From assembly GCF_039540375.1 (NCBI RefSeq), contig NZ_BAABEX010000026.1, positions 1-59,340 on the forward strand: DNA of 59,340 bases. The letters are read 5' to 3'. Positions 23,005 through 32,390 of this stretch are shown piece by piece. The stretch's first letter is position 1; each line of letters starts with the position of its first letter. Made by a program: the position numbers and the translations under genes. The notes beneath the pieces were generated by a model, which did not search any database, had not been told where the DNA came from, and saw only the letters and a program-made list of their open reading frames with translations. Source of the stretch: Acidovorax_G lacteus. GTDB lineage: Bacteria > Pseudomonadota > Gammaproteobacteria > Burkholderiales > Burkholderiaceae_C.

Positions 23005-24525
23005 TCACACCCCGCGCATGCTGCCTGTGCGCACAAAGCGCTGGTGCCACGACAGGGCTTCGTCCAGCAGGTGGGGCGTGTGCTGGCCCACGGCGCCGCG
23101 GCGGGCGCGGGCCAGGTAGTCGTGCAGCGCGGGGCGGAAGTCCGGGTGCGCGCAGCGCTCGATGATCTGCGCCGCGCGCTGCGTGGGCGACAGGCCGCGC
23201 AGGTCGGCCAAGCCTTGCTCGGTCACCAGAATCTGCACGTCGTGCTCGGTGTGGTCCACGTGCGAAACCATGGGCACGATGCACGAGATGGCTCCGCCCT
23301 TGGCGAGCGAGGGCGTCATGAACACCGACAGGTAGGCGTTGCGCGCAAAGTCGCCCGAGCCGCCGATGCCGTTCATGATGGCCGAGCCCATGATGTGCGT
23401 GGAGTTCACGTTGCCGTAGATGTCGGCCTCGATCATGCCGTTCATGGCGATCAGGCCCATGCGGCGGATCAGCTCGGGGTGGTTGCTGATCTCCTGCGGG
23501 CGCAGCACGATGCGCTCGCGGTAGAAGTCGATGCGCGCGTTGAAGTCCTCCATCGCCTCGGGGCTCAGCGACACCGCCGTGGCCGAGGCCGTGGCCAGCG
23601 TGCCCGAGCGCAGCAGCGCGAGCATGCCGTCCTGCAGCACTTCGGTGTAGGCGGCCAGGCCTTTGAAGGGGCCGCCATCGAGCCCCGCGAGCACGGCGTT
23701 GGCGATGTTGCCCACGCCTGACTGCAGCGGCAGCAGCCCGGGCGGCAGGCGGCCGCGGCGCACTTCGTGCTGCAGAAAATCGAGCAGGTGCGCGGCGATC
23801 TGCTGCGAGTTCGCGTCGGGCGCGGCGTAGGTGGTGTTGCGGTCGGGCTGGTGCGTGGGCACCACGGCCACCACCTTGTCGGGGTCGCAGCGCAGGTAGG
23901 GCTCGCCAATGCGCTGGTGCGGCTCGGTCATCGGAATCGGCACGCGGTGCGGCGGCCGGTCGGTGCCGTAGTAGATGTCGTGCATGCCTTCGAGGCCGGG
24001 CGAGTGCCAGGTGTTGACCTCGAGGATGATCTTTTGCGCCTGGTCGAGCCAGGTCTTGTTGTTGCCCACCGACGAGGCCGGGATCAGCCGCCCGTCAGGC
24101 AGCACGCCCGCCACCTCGACCACGGCCACGTCCAGCGCGCCCAGAAAGCCGAACCACACGTACTGCGCCACGTGTGACAGGTGCAGGTCGACGTACTGCA
24201 TCTGCCCGGCGTTGATCTGCGCGCGGCAGGTCGGGTCGGACTGGTAGGGCAGGCGCATGTCGATGCCGTCCACGCGCGCGAGCGCGCCGTCCAGCTCGGG
24301 CGCGGTGCTCGCGCCCGTCCACAGGCCGATGCGAAAGCCGTGGCCTTCGCGGTTGAGCCGCTCGATGCGCGCGGCCAGCGCCGCAGGCACGGCCTTGGGG
24401 TAGCCCGCGCCGGTAAAACCGCTCATGCCCACATGGGCCCCGGCGGGGATCAGCGCAGCGGCCTCGTCGGCTGACATGATGCGGGAGTGAAAAGCCGGGT
24501 ACTGCACCCGATCGGCCAAGGTCAT
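23005..24525 (-). CDS. Acetyl-CoA hydrolase / succinyl-CoA:acetate CoA-transferase family enzyme
   Basis: A 506-residue enzyme that moves CoA between carboxylic acids, or hydrolyses acetyl-CoA. The N-terminal half has IPAGAHVGMSGFTGAGYPKAVP. The C-terminal half has FKGLAAYTEVLQDGML, with the probable catalytic Glu, and GSAIMNGIGGSGDFARNAYLS, the CoA-binding region. ATG 24525 is preceded by CTGGAGCACG; a TTG nine codons earlier is less likely. The length fits the family. It stands alone, with a zinc-ribbon gene reading the other way. Confidence 0.92.
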   Translation of the reverse strand: MTLADRVQYPAFHSRIMSADEAAALIPAGAHVGMSGFTGAGYPKAVPAALAARIERLNREGHGFRIGLWTGASTAPELDGALARVDGIDMRLPYQSDPTCRAQINAGQMQYVDLHLSHVAQYVWFGFLGALDVAVVEVAGVLPDGRLIPASSVGNNKTWLDQAQKIILEVNTWHSPGLEGMHDIYYGTDRPPHRVPIPMTEPHQRIGEPYLRCDPDKVVAVVPTHQPDRNTTYAAPDANSQQIAAHLLDFLQHEVRRGRLPPGLLPLQSGVGNIANAVLAGLDGGPFKGLAAYTEVLQDGMLALLRSGTLATASATAVSLSPEAMEDFNARIDFYRERIVLRPQEISNHPELIRRMGLIAMNGMIEADIYGNVNSTHIMGSAIMNGIGGSGDFARNAYLSVFMTPSLAKGGAISCIVPMVSHVDHTEHDVQILVTEQGLADLRGLSPTQRAAQIIERCAHPDFRPALHDYLARARRGAVGQHTPHLLDEALSWHQRFVRTGSMRGV

Positions 24526-24725
24526 GCGAACGTGCTCCAGGTGTCCAGACAAGGCCGCCCGCAGCGGCGGGGCGGGCCAGCGGGCATCGTAACAAAGCGC
24601 GGCGCAAGATCAGGGTAAACCCTGATCCATCGCCCCGCCGCTACGATGCCCGCGGGCCTTGTGCGGCACGCCGCGTGCCGTCCGCCCCCTGCCGTTCGCC
24701 CCCACTGACACCGCCCGTTCACGCC

Positions 24726-25478
24726 ATGCCCTACGTCGCCGCCGGTCCTGCCTGTCCCTCGTGTCGCCAGCCCATGTCCGAGCACCGCTTTGCGGCCGTG
24801 GGCGGTGCAGATCTGACAGTGGACATTTGCTTTCCCTGCCAGGGCCTGTGGCTGGATCGGCTGGAGAACATGCGCCTGGCGCCCCAGGCGGTGGTGGAGC
24901 TGTTCACCGTGCTGCACGAGCACCGCACCGACGAGCGCCGCGCGCTGGCCGACAAGCTCAACTGCGCGCGCTGCAACACCACGCTCACGCAGGGCTTCGA
25001 CGTGGTGCGCAGCGGCCGTTACATGACCTACCGCTGCCGCCACCAGCACGGGCGCTTCAGCACGTTCTCGGCCTTCCTCATTGAAAAAGGCTTTGTGCGG
25101 CAGATGACCAAGGTCGAAGTCGAGGACCTGGCCCAGCGCGTGGGCAGTATCTACTGCACGAGCTGCGGCGCACCCGTGGACTTGCGCAAAGACCACGCCT
25201 GCCCGTACTGCCGCGCGGCGTTTTCGCTGCTCGACCCGACGGCTGTGCAAAAGGCGCTCGAAGGCTACGCCCAGCTGGCCGCGCGCCCGGCGGCCGATGC
25301 GCCACGGCCCGACCTGGCCGACGCGTTGATCCGCCTGGAGCGCGATCGCAGCGAGGCCCAGCGCGAACGCCAGGCCCGCATCTTCACCCAGGGCGACCCG
25401 CGCGAGCGCGAATCCGGCATCACCGGCGACCTGGTGGCCGCGGGCGTGGGGCTGGTCTGGGCGCTGCTGTCGCACTAG
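24726..25478 (+). CDS. Zinc-ribbon protein (TFIIB-like zinc finger)
   Basis: A 250-residue protein with three Cys-pair motifs: CPSCRQP with a matching CFPCQG (residues 9-40, followed by LWLDRLE as in zf-TFIIB proteins), CARCNTT with a CRHQH-type partner (about 79-105), and CTSCGAP with CPYC (about 141-165). The C-terminal part holds a charged helix (RLERDRSEAQRERQA) and ends with a possible hydrophobic helix. It probably binds zinc. The role is unknown. A strong terminator follows. Confidence 0.8.
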   Translation: MPYVAAGPACPSCRQPMSEHRFAAVGGADLTVDICFPCQGLWLDRLENMRLAPQAVVELFTVLHEHRTDERRALADKLNCARCNTTLTQGFDVVRSGRYMTYRCRHQHGRFSTFSAFLIEKGFVRQMTKVEVEDLAQRVGSIYCTSCGAPVDLRKDHACPYCRAAFSLLDPTAVQKALEGYAQLAARPAADAPRPDLADALIRLERDRSEAQRERQARIFTQGDPRERESGITGDLVAAGVGLVWALLSH

Positions 25479-25503
25479 CCCCTGCGCGCTGCTGCCCACA
25501 AAA

Positions 25504-25536
25504 AAGCCGGGGCCGCGCAGAACGCGGCCCCGGCTT
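25504..25536. terminator. Bidirectional terminator
   Basis: AAAAAAGCCGGGGCCGCG pairs with CGCGGCCCCGGCTT around the loop CAGAA. It lies between the convergent zinc-ribbon and permease genes. Confidence 0.9.
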
Positions 25537-25588
25537 GCGGGTGATGCAAAGGAGGGTGCTGTTGTGCCAGCGCCCCCCGTGCGGGCGA

Positions 25589-26875
25589 TCAGCGCCCGCG
25601 GCCCAGCAGTGCGTACAGCAAGATCGCGCCGAAGGTGGCGGTGCCGATACCGCCCAGGGCAAAGTCACCAAACTTGAGCGTGAACTCGCCCGTGCCCAGG
25701 ATCAGCGTGATCGCGGCCACGATGAGGTTGCGGTTGTCGGAAAAATCCACCTTGTTGTCCACCCAGATCTTGGCACCGGCCACCGCAATCAGGCCGAACA
25801 CCACGATGGACACGCCGCCCATCACCGGCAGCGGAATCGCCTGGATCAGCGCGCCGAACTTGGGCGAAAAGCCCAGCACCAGCGCAATCAGCGCGGCCAC
25901 CAGGAACACGGCGGTCGAATAGATGCGCGTGGCGGCCATCACGCCGATGTTCTCGGCGTAGGTGGTCACGCCCGTGCCGCCCGCGCCGCCGCTGACCATG
26001 GTGGCAATGCCGTCGCCCATGAAGGCGCGGCCCATGTAGCGGTCCATGTCCTTGCCGGTCATGGCCGTCACGGCCTTGATGTGGCCCAGGTTCTCGGCCA
26101 CGAGGATGATGGCCACCGGCGCAATCAGCAGCATGGCCGGGCCGCTGAACACCGGCGCGGCAAAGTTGGGCAGGCCGAACCAGGCGGCACTGGCCACGCC
26201 CGAAAAGTCCACCGGCTTGCCCATGCCCAGGCCGTTGGTCAGCACCGCGTACAGCACGCTCGCCAGAATCAGGCCCACCAGGATCAGCAGGCGCTGCAGC
26301 ATGCCGCGCGTGAGCACGGCCACCAGGCCCACGCACAGGAAGGTGGCGGCCTGCATCCAGCTCTCGAAGTTGTTCGAGGCCATGTTCTTCACCGGCACAT
26401 GGGCCAGGTTCAGTCCGATTACCGCGACCACCGCGCCCGTGACCACGGGCGGCATGAAGCGCTCGATCCAGCGCGTGCCCACGGCCTGCACGATGGCGCC
26501 GATCACGGTGTACAGCGCGCCGCAGGCAATGATGCCGCCCAGCGCCACGCCGATGTTGGCGTTGGGCCCCTTGCCCGCGTACGAGGTGGCCGCAATCACC
26601 ACGCCGATGAAGGCGAAGCTCGACCCCAGGTAGCTGGGCACGCGCCCGCCGGTGAGCAGAAAGAAGATCAGCGTGCCCACGCCGCTCATCAGGATGGCCA
26701 CGTTCGGGTCAAAGCCCATCAGGATGGGCGCAAGCACCGTGGCGCCAAACATGGCGATCACGTGCTGCACGCCCATGGCGGCCGTCTGGGGCCAGGGCAG
26801 GCGCTCGTCGGGCGCGACGACAGCGCCCTCGCTGGGCTGGACTTCGCGCCAGCGGGGGAAGAAGGATTCGGACAT
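25589..26875 (-). CDS. NCS2 family uracil/xanthine permease
   Basis: A 428-residue nucleobase transporter of the UraA/RutG type, importing a pyrimidine or purine base with protons. The order of features is typical: QHVIAMFGATVLAPILMG (first helices), the SYLGSSFAFIGV segment, LVAENLGHIKAV with the substrate-binding Glu, and MGDGIATMVSGGAGGTGVTTYAENIGVMA with the second Glu. About 14 spans are expected. I chose ATG 26875, which has GGAGGGCTCC upstream. The base transported cannot be decided from sequence; uracil is the best guess. Confidence 0.92.
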   Translation of the reverse strand: MSESFFPRWREVQPSEGAVVAPDERLPWPQTAAMGVQHVIAMFGATVLAPILMGFDPNVAILMSGVGTLIFFLLTGGRVPSYLGSSFAFIGVVIAATSYAGKGPNANIGVALGGIIACGALYTVIGAIVQAVGTRWIERFMPPVVTGAVVAVIGLNLAHVPVKNMASNNFESWMQAATFLCVGLVAVLTRGMLQRLLILVGLILASVLYAVLTNGLGMGKPVDFSGVASAAWFGLPNFAAPVFSGPAMLLIAPVAIILVAENLGHIKAVTAMTGKDMDRYMGRAFMGDGIATMVSGGAGGTGVTTYAENIGVMAATRIYSTAVFLVAALIALVLGFSPKFGALIQAIPLPVMGGVSIVVFGLIAVAGAKIWVDNKVDFSDNRNLIVAAITLILGTGEFTLKFGDFALGGIGTATFGAILLYALLGRGR

Positions 26876-27246
26876 GCGGAGGGCTCCTCTCGAAAGGATT
26901 GTTGTGATGCGGGAGGGGAAGGCGTTGTGCGGCGCAACAGGCCGCACGCAGGGCGCAGGCTGTGGCCGTGGCGCGCATCATAGAGCGAGAGGGCGCAGGG
27001 CGCAGCCACGCGCGAGCGTTGGCCAGCGCGTGGGTGTCGGGCCTGGAGGGGGCGTGGGGCGGCCGGAATGGCGCATCGGAAGCCACCCAAGCCCCAAATA
27101 CCCGCCCCAGCGAGCAGGATCAGGCACAAGCTGCTACTAAAAATATAGCGCTGGGTGCTGATGCTGCTGCCGGTGGTTGGCGGCTGGCAGGGTGGGGCCG
27201 GTGCGACAGATGTGCTGCGCTTGCCCCAACACACCGGCCCAGACCG
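26876..27246. other. Intergenic region (371 bp)
   Basis: It holds the leader of the permease gene and one copy of the family repeat (27120-27150, 'ggcacaagctgctac' then 'aaaatatagcgct'). No other gene or motif was seen. Confidence 0.6.
27120..27150. repeat. Comamonadaceae intergenic repeat (partial)
   Basis: 'aggcacaagctgctac' and 'aaaatatagcgc' match the 3' half of the element; the 5' arm is missing. Confidence 0.6.
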
Positions 27247-27645
27247 TCAGGACACGCGTCGCCAGGCACCCCAGGCCTCGGCAGCGAGCCCTGCCACCAG
27301 AAACACCACGGCCACCACGTCGGCCAGTACCACCCGGCCCACAGCGGCGTTGTAGCCGCCCACCCACAGCGCCACCGCGACAAAGCTGGCAGCGCTGGTC
27401 AGACCCACCAGCAAGGCGGCCCACCGCAGTGGCGGCAGCGCGATGGCGCTGAGCATCAGCACGCCCAGCACCGCAAACAGCAGGGCCCGATGCTGCAGCA
27501 AAATCGCCGTGTTCGGGTCTGTGACTTCCAGCCCGTACAGGCGCAGCAGCGGGCCAGCGCCTAAGACACCCGGCAGGGGCAGCAGGTGGATCACGCCCGC
27601 CACCAGCAAAGCCAGCACGGTCACAGCATTCCAGAAGGGGTTCAT
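27247..27645 (-). CDS. Four-helix membrane protein
   Basis: A 132-residue protein starting at ATG 27645, with GGAGACC just before it. Four hydrophobic segments are visible: about 5-25 (WNAVTVLALLVAGVIHLLP), 50-70 (HRALLFAVLGVLMLSAIA), 72-96 and 104-125. The IHLLP then LYG and RALLF order recalls small membrane proteins annotated as phosphopantetheine adenylyltransferase-like or DoxX-like, but I am not sure. It is divergent from the AraC gene, which probably controls it. Confidence 0.75.
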   Translation of the reverse strand: MNPFWNAVTVLALLVAGVIHLLPLPGVLGAGPLLRLYGLEVTDPNTAILLQHRALLFAVLGVLMLSAIALPPLRWAALLVGLTSAASFVAVALWVGGYNAAVGRVVLADVVAVVFLVAGLAAEAWGAWRRVS

Positions 27646-27744
27646 ATGGTCTCCTTGGGCGCAAGCCCCGCCAGCGACGTGCTGGCCTTGCCCGAGCGCA
27701 CGGTGGGTTCGGGGGTCGCGCCCATGCCATGCGCAGGCAGTGCC

Positions 27745-28644
27745 ATGGTCCGCCCCGACGGCACGGAGCGCTTTCAAAAAGTGCCTGTATCGCCCCGTAT
27801 CGCGGTGGGGGCTGCGCGTGCGCTGTACACCGGCCCAGGGCTCGATCTGGCCCCCCACCTGAACGTCGCCACCACCTTGGCGGTCGCGCTGGACCACGAC
27901 TTCACGCTCCGAACCTGGAGTCCGACGCGGCGCTGGTCGGCGTGGCAGCCCCTGTCTGCCGCGGTGATTCCGTCACAGACGCTGCACCACCTGCGCGCAC
28001 AGGGGCCCATGCTGTTTCTGTACCTCGATCCGTTGCGTGACCGTGCCGAGGCCTTCACGCCACAGCACATGCAGGCGGCCTGCAGCAGGCTTCGGGCGCT
28101 GCCGCGTGTGCCAACGCTCGCGGACGCCTGCACCGCACTGGGTTTGGGGCAAGCGCCCGTGGCCGATGCGCGCATCGGACGGGTTCTGGAGCAACTGGAG
28201 GCTGCGCCCGAGCGCTTTGCCCGTCTGCAAGACGCCGCAGCCCTGGCGTGTCTGTCCCCCTCGCGCTTTCGGGCGCGGTTTCAAGGCCAGGTCGGGATGC
28301 CGTTTCGCCGCTACCGCCTGTGGCGGCGCATGGCGCGCGTGCTGCAGTGCTTGGCGGCCGGTGCCAGCCTGACCGACGCCGCCCACGCTGCAGGGTTTGC
28401 CAGTTCGGCCCATCTGAGCACGGCCTTCAAGCGCATGTTTGGCCTGACCCCCAGCGCGTTGGTCGCGCTGGGCGCGGTCATCGACTGCTCTGAGGACGCA
28501 CTCAGCCTGCCACGCCAGGCCGCCACCTGGCCGGCCGCCGCCCCGTCAGCTGCCCCACGATGCCCGCCTGCAGCGGCGGCAGGTGGCGTGCGCCCTGCAG
28601 CACCGCCTGGCGCAGCAGCCGGGGCAGGGGGCGGGCGTCGGTGA
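27745..28644 (+). CDS. AraC family regulator
   Basis: About 299 residues from ATG 27745. The frame opens at ATG 27646, but that codon overlaps the divergent gene's start (CATATG) and leaves no promoter space, so a later start (27724 or 27745) is preferred. The C-terminal half has the two helix-turn-helix motifs: FARLQDAAALACLSPSRFRARFQGQVGMPFRRYRLWRRM and ASLTDAAHAAGFASSAHLSTAFKRMFGLTPSAL. The last 40 residues are low-complexity Pro/Ala and overlap the convergent UbiM gene by 143 bases. The probable target is the divergent membrane-protein gene. Confidence 0.85.
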   Translation: MVRPDGTERFQKVPVSPRIAVGAARALYTGPGLDLAPHLNVATTLAVALDHDFTLRTWSPTRRWSAWQPLSAAVIPSQTLHHLRAQGPMLFLYLDPLRDRAEAFTPQHMQAACSRLRALPRVPTLADACTALGLGQAPVADARIGRVLEQLEAAPERFARLQDAAALACLSPSRFRARFQGQVGMPFRRYRLWRRMARVLQCLAAGASLTDAAHAAGFASSAHLSTAFKRMFGLTPSALVALGAVIDCSEDALSLPRQAATWPAAAPSAAPRCPPAAAAGGVRPAAPPGAAAGAGGGRR

Positions 28645-29764
28645 ACAGGCGCACGATGGCGTTGGTGCCTTCGTAGAGGGGCCAGGCCTGGCGGTGGTGG
28701 GCGCGGGCGTAGGCGGTCAGCGCCTGCGCGTCGCCCAGGTCGCCGCCGCGCGCGCGCACCTCGGCCAGCCGCTGCGCCAGCCGCTCCACGCCCGCCAGGC
28801 CCAGGTTGTAGCCGTGGGCGGTGACGGGGTGCATGCCCACGGCAGCGTCGCCCACCAGTGCGCAGCGGTGGGCCGCAAAGCGCTGGGCGTACACGGCCAC
28901 CAGCGGGTAGGCGTGGCGCTCGCCCACCAGGGCCATCGCGCCCAGGCGGTCGGCAAACTGCGCCTGCACGGCGGCGGCAAAGGCTGCGGGCGGCAGGGCC
29001 AGCAGCGCGGCGGCGTCGTCGGCGCGGGCTGTGACCACCACCGAGCACAGCGCCTGCCCGGTGTGCGGGTCGTCCGGCAGCGGCAGGATGGCCAGCGTGC
29101 GCTCGTGGCCAAAGCATTCGTGCGCCACGCCGCCGTGGGGCAGCGCGTGCTGCATGCGGCAGACGATGACGGTGCGGCCAAAGTCGGTCATGCGCGCGGC
29201 GATGCCCAGTTGCCGCCGCGCGGCCGACAGGCGGCTGTCGGCGGCCACCACCAGCGGGGCGCGCAGGCGCTCGGGCGGCGTGGCCGCATCGGCGCCTGCC
29301 GGGGCGAGGTCCACCTCGGCGTGGCCGGGCAGCGTGGCCACGCGCAGCACGCGCGTGCCGCTGACCACGCGCACCAGCGGCTCGGCCGCGGCTGCGGCCC
29401 AGGCCACACGGCGCAGGGCGTGGTTGGGCACGATGGCGCCCAGCGCCGCGCAGCCGGTGCCTGCCGCATCCAGCTGCAGCGCGGGCCGCCAGCCCAGTGG
29501 GCCGTCGTGCACGCAGGCTTCGCGAATGCTGCCCACCTCGTGCGCGGCCAGGCGTTGCCAGTGGCCCAGGCGCTGCAGCGTGGCCACGCTGGGGTGGGTG
29601 AGGGCGATCTCGCGGCCGTCGGGCGCGGGGTCGGCCAGCAGCGCCTCGGGCTGCTGCTCCAGCACGGTGCTGCGCAGGCCTGCGCGGGCGAGCGCGGTGG
29701 CCAGCGACAGGCCTGCGGGGCCCGCGCCAACGATGAGCACGTCGGGGGTGAAGGAAGAGGTCAT
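28502..29764 (-). CDS. ubiM: Ubiquinone-biosynthesis FAD hydroxylase, UbiM-like
   Basis: A 420-residue flavin monooxygenase of the UbiH/VisC family. The FAD fingerprint VLIVGAGPAGLSLATALARAGL is at residues 9-30. DGREIALTHPSV (about 48-59) is the pattern I associate with UbiM. The second FAD motif FAAHRCALVGDAAVGMHPVTAHGYNLGLAGVERLA lies near residue 300. It should hydroxylate an intermediate of the ubiquinone ring. ATG 29764 is preceded by GAAGGAAGAGG-like sequence only on the other side, so the start is less sure. It is divergent from the acetoacetyl-CoA synthetase gene. Confidence 0.8.
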   Translation of the reverse strand: MTSSFTPDVLIVGAGPAGLSLATALARAGLRSTVLEQQPEALLADPAPDGREIALTHPSVATLQRLGHWQRLAAHEVGSIREACVHDGPLGWRPALQLDAAGTGCAALGAIVPNHALRRVAWAAAAAEPLVRVVSGTRVLRVATLPGHAEVDLAPAGADAATPPERLRAPLVVAADSRLSAARRQLGIAARMTDFGRTVIVCRMQHALPHGGVAHECFGHERTLAILPLPDDPHTGQALCSVVVTARADDAAALLALPPAAFAAAVQAQFADRLGAMALVGERHAYPLVAVYAQRFAAHRCALVGDAAVGMHPVTAHGYNLGLAGVERLAQRLAEVRARGGDLGDAQALTAYARAHHRQAWPLYEGTNAIVRLFTDARPLPRLLRQAVLQGARHLPPLQAGIVGQLTGRRPARWRPGVAG

Positions 29765-29966
29765 GGCGGCGGGCACGAGAGCGGCGGGCGCAAGGGCGCG
29801 TGTCAGGGCCGCCGCGGGGGCAGCCGGGGTGGCAACGGGTTGCGGCCATTCTGGGCCGCTGCGCGCCCCTGGGCCTTGCCCTGCATCAAGCCTTGGTGCC
29901 GCGCCTGTCAAGCAGGTGACGGCCAGCGCTGGCCGCGTTGCCGGTGCGCTGGTAGCCTGCGTCGCC

Positions 29967-32390
29967 ATGGAGACAAGCCCCACACACGCCCCCGGGGCGG
30001 TGCCCGCACCGGGCCCCCTGGGCACAACAGCCCGCCCCCCGTTCGTGCCGCAGATCCGCCTGTACCAGCAATGGCTGGCGGCCGAACGCGGCCTGCAGTT
30101 TGCCGACTACGACGCGCTGTGGCGCTGGTCCACCACCGACCTCGGTGCGTTCTGGCAAAGCGTGTGGGATTACTTCGACCTGCAGTCGCCCACGCCGCAC
30201 CGTGCGGTGCTGGCGCGCAATGCCATGCCCGGGGCCGAGTGGTTTCCGGGCGCCCAGGTCAATTACGTGCAGCAGGTGCTGCGGCATGTGGAGCCCGCCC
30301 ATGCGGCCGGGCAGCCCGCCATCATCAGCCGCAATGAACAAGGCCGCCACCGCGAGCTGACCTGGCCCGCGCTGCGCCAGCAGGTGGCGTCGCTGGCGCT
30401 GCACCTGCGCGCGCAGGGCGTGGGCCGGGGCGACCGCGTGGCCGCCTACCTGCCCAACGTGCCCGAGGCCATGGTGGCCTTTCTGGCCACGGCCAGCATT
30501 GGCGCCGTCTGGAGCATCTGTGCGCCCGACATGGGCACGCACGCGGTGCTCGACCGTTTTCGGCAGATTGCGCCCAAGGTGCTGATCGGTGTGGACGGCG
30601 TGGCCTACGGCGGCCGCGACCACGACCGCAGCGGCGTGCTGGCCGAGCTGCGCGCGGCGCTGCCCAGCGTGGAGCACGCGCTGCTGCTGGACAACCTGGT
30701 GCCCGGCGCACGGCTGCCCGGCTGGGCTGCCTGGGCCGACGCCACTGTGCGCGACGACGCGACCACCGCCGCGTTTGCCCCCGAATGGCTGCCGTTTGAC
30801 CACCCGCTGTGGATCGTCTATTCGAGCGGCACCACCGGCCTGCCCAAGCCCATCGTGCACGGCCACGGCGGCATGGTGCTGGTGGCGCTGCAGCTCAAGG
30901 TGCTGCACAACGACATCGGCTGCAGCTACGAGCCCAACAGCTTTGGCGAGCGCTACCACTGGTACAGCTCCACCGGCTGGGTGATGTGGAATGCGCAGCT
31001 GTCGGGCCTGCTGTCGGGCACCACCTGCGTGATCTACGACGGCAACCCCGGCGGCAGCAAAGAGCGGCCCGACTGGGGCGTGCTCTGGCGCTTGGCGGCC
31101 GAGACGGGCGTGACCTTCTTCGGCGCAGGCGCAGCCTTCTATGGCAACTGCATGAAGGCCGGGCTGCAGCTGGCCGACTGCGGCGACCTCTCGCGCATCC
31201 GGGCGCTGGGCACCACGGGCTCTCCGCTGCCGGCCGATGTGCAGCAGTGGGGCACGGCGCAGTTCGAGCGGATACGCAATGCCTCCCTCGCCACGACCGC
31301 CGCAGCGCCGGGCCGCCCCAAGCAAGGCGCGGCCCCCGGTGCCGGTGCAACCGGGGCCCCCTCCCCGGCTGGGGGCACCGACCCACACGCAGTGGGGGAG
31401 CGCGGGGGTGAACCAGTGAGCACCGCCGGGCCGCCCCAAGGTGCGAAGGCCCCCTTGGGGGGCAGCGACCCACACGCAGTGGGGGAGCGTGGGGGTGAAC
31501 CAGTGAGCACCGCCGGGCCGCCCCAAGGTGCGAAGGCCCCCTTGGGGGGCAGCGACCCACACGCAGTGGGGGAGCGTGGGGGTGAACCGATCTGGTGGAA
31601 CAACATCTCGGGCGGCACCGATTTTTGCGGCGCCTTCATCGGCGGCCACCGCGAGCTGCCCCAGGTGCCCGGCGAGATGCAGTGCCGCATGCTGGGCGCG
31701 GCGGTGGAGGCCTGGAACAGCGAGGGCCAGCCCGTCATCGACGAAGTGGGCGAACTGGTGTGCACGCAGCCGATTCCGTCGATGCCGCTGTACCTGTGGG
31801 GCGACACCGACGGCGCAAGGTATCTGTCGAGCTACTTCGACATGTACCCGCCAGGCCACGGCCGCCAGCCCGGCGGTGGCGACGGCCCCGCCAGCATGGG
31901 CGCGGTCTGGCGGCACGGCGACTGGCTCAAGATCGGTGCCAACGGCGGCTGCATCATCTATGGCCGCTCGGATGCCACCATCAACCGCCACGGCCTGCGC
32001 ATGGGTACAAGCGAGATCTACAGCGCCGTCGAGGCCCTGCCCGAAGTGCTCGACAGCCTGGTGGTGGACCTCGAATACCTGGGCCGCGAGAGCTACATGC
32101 CGCTGTTCGTGGTGCTGCGCGAGGGCTGCACGCTCGACGCTGCGCTCGAGGCGCGCATTGCCGGCGCCATCCGCACGGCGCTCTCTCCGCGTTTTGTGCC
32201 CGACGCCATCGTGCAGGTGGCCGAAGTGCCGCGCACCCTCTCCGGCAAAAAGCAGGAGCTGCCCATCAAGAAACTGTTGCTCGGACAGCCGCTCGATAAA
32301 GTGGTGAACAAGGACGCCATGGCCAACCCCGGCTGTCTGGACTGGTACGTGGCCTTTGCCGCGGACCACCGCGCCCGCAGCGGAGCTTGA
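29967..32390 (+). CDS. Acetoacetyl-CoA synthetase with repeat-derived insertion
   Basis: An 807-residue ANL-superfamily ligase, about 100 longer than expected. It activates acetoacetate to acetoacetyl-CoA. The ACSS-type N-terminal segment (SVWDYFDLQSP, about 65-75), AMP motif YSSGTTGLPKP (285-295), NNISGGTDFCGAF (545-557), the HGDW motif and C-terminal lysine in TLSGKKQE are intact. Residues about 440-541 (31284-31589) are an in-frame insertion: a linker, then 29-residue units GGSDPHAVGERGGEPVSTAG... twice and a partial third. This DNA resembles Comamonadaceae intergenic repeats. It lies between the acyl-acceptor loop and the ISGGTD motif, probably a surface loop. Whether the enzyme still works is unknown. 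Confidence 0.92.
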   Translation: METSPTHAPGAVPAPGPLGTTARPPFVPQIRLYQQWLAAERGLQFADYDALWRWSTTDLGAFWQSVWDYFDLQSPTPHRAVLARNAMPGAEWFPGAQVNYVQQVLRHVEPAHAAGQPAIISRNEQGRHRELTWPALRQQVASLALHLRAQGVGRGDRVAAYLPNVPEAMVAFLATASIGAVWSICAPDMGTHAVLDRFRQIAPKVLIGVDGVAYGGRDHDRSGVLAELRAALPSVEHALLLDNLVPGARLPGWAAWADATVRDDATTAAFAPEWLPFDHPLWIVYSSGTTGLPKPIVHGHGGMVLVALQLKVLHNDIGCSYEPNSFGERYHWYSSTGWVMWNAQLSGLLSGTTCVIYDGNPGGSKERPDWGVLWRLAAETGVTFFGAGAAFYGNCMKAGLQLADCGDLSRIRALGTTGSPLPADVQQWGTAQFERIRNASLATTAAAPGRPKQGAAPGAGATGAPSPAGGTDPHAVGERGGEPVSTAGPPQGAKAPLGGSDPHAVGERGGEPVSTAGPPQGAKAPLGGSDPHAVGERGGEPIWWNNISGGTDFCGAFIGGHRELPQVPGEMQCRMLGAAVEAWNSEGQPVIDEVGELVCTQPIPSMPLYLWGDTDGARYLSSYFDMYPPGHGRQPGGGDGPASMGAVWRHGDWLKIGANGGCIIYGRSDATINRHGLRMGTSEIYSAVEALPEVLDSLVVDLEYLGRESYMPLFVVLREGCTLDAALEARIAGAIRTALSPRFVPDAIVQVAEVPRTLSGKKQELPIKKLLLGQPLDKVVNKDAMANPGCLDWYVAFAADHRARSGA
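31371..31589 (+). repeat. 87-bp tandem repeats inside the acetoacetyl-CoA synthetase gene
   Basis: Units at 31371-31457 and 31458-31544 and a partial unit at 31545-31589. The core DNA is CGACCCACACGCAGTGGGGG then GGGCCGCCCCAAGGTGCGAA. Unit length is a multiple of three, so the frame is kept. Confidence 0.95.

Noticed and set aside
31371..31589. Tandem repeats as a CRISPR or a separate noncoding gene
   Set aside because: The units are 87 bp without spacers and lie in frame inside an otherwise complete enzyme gene.
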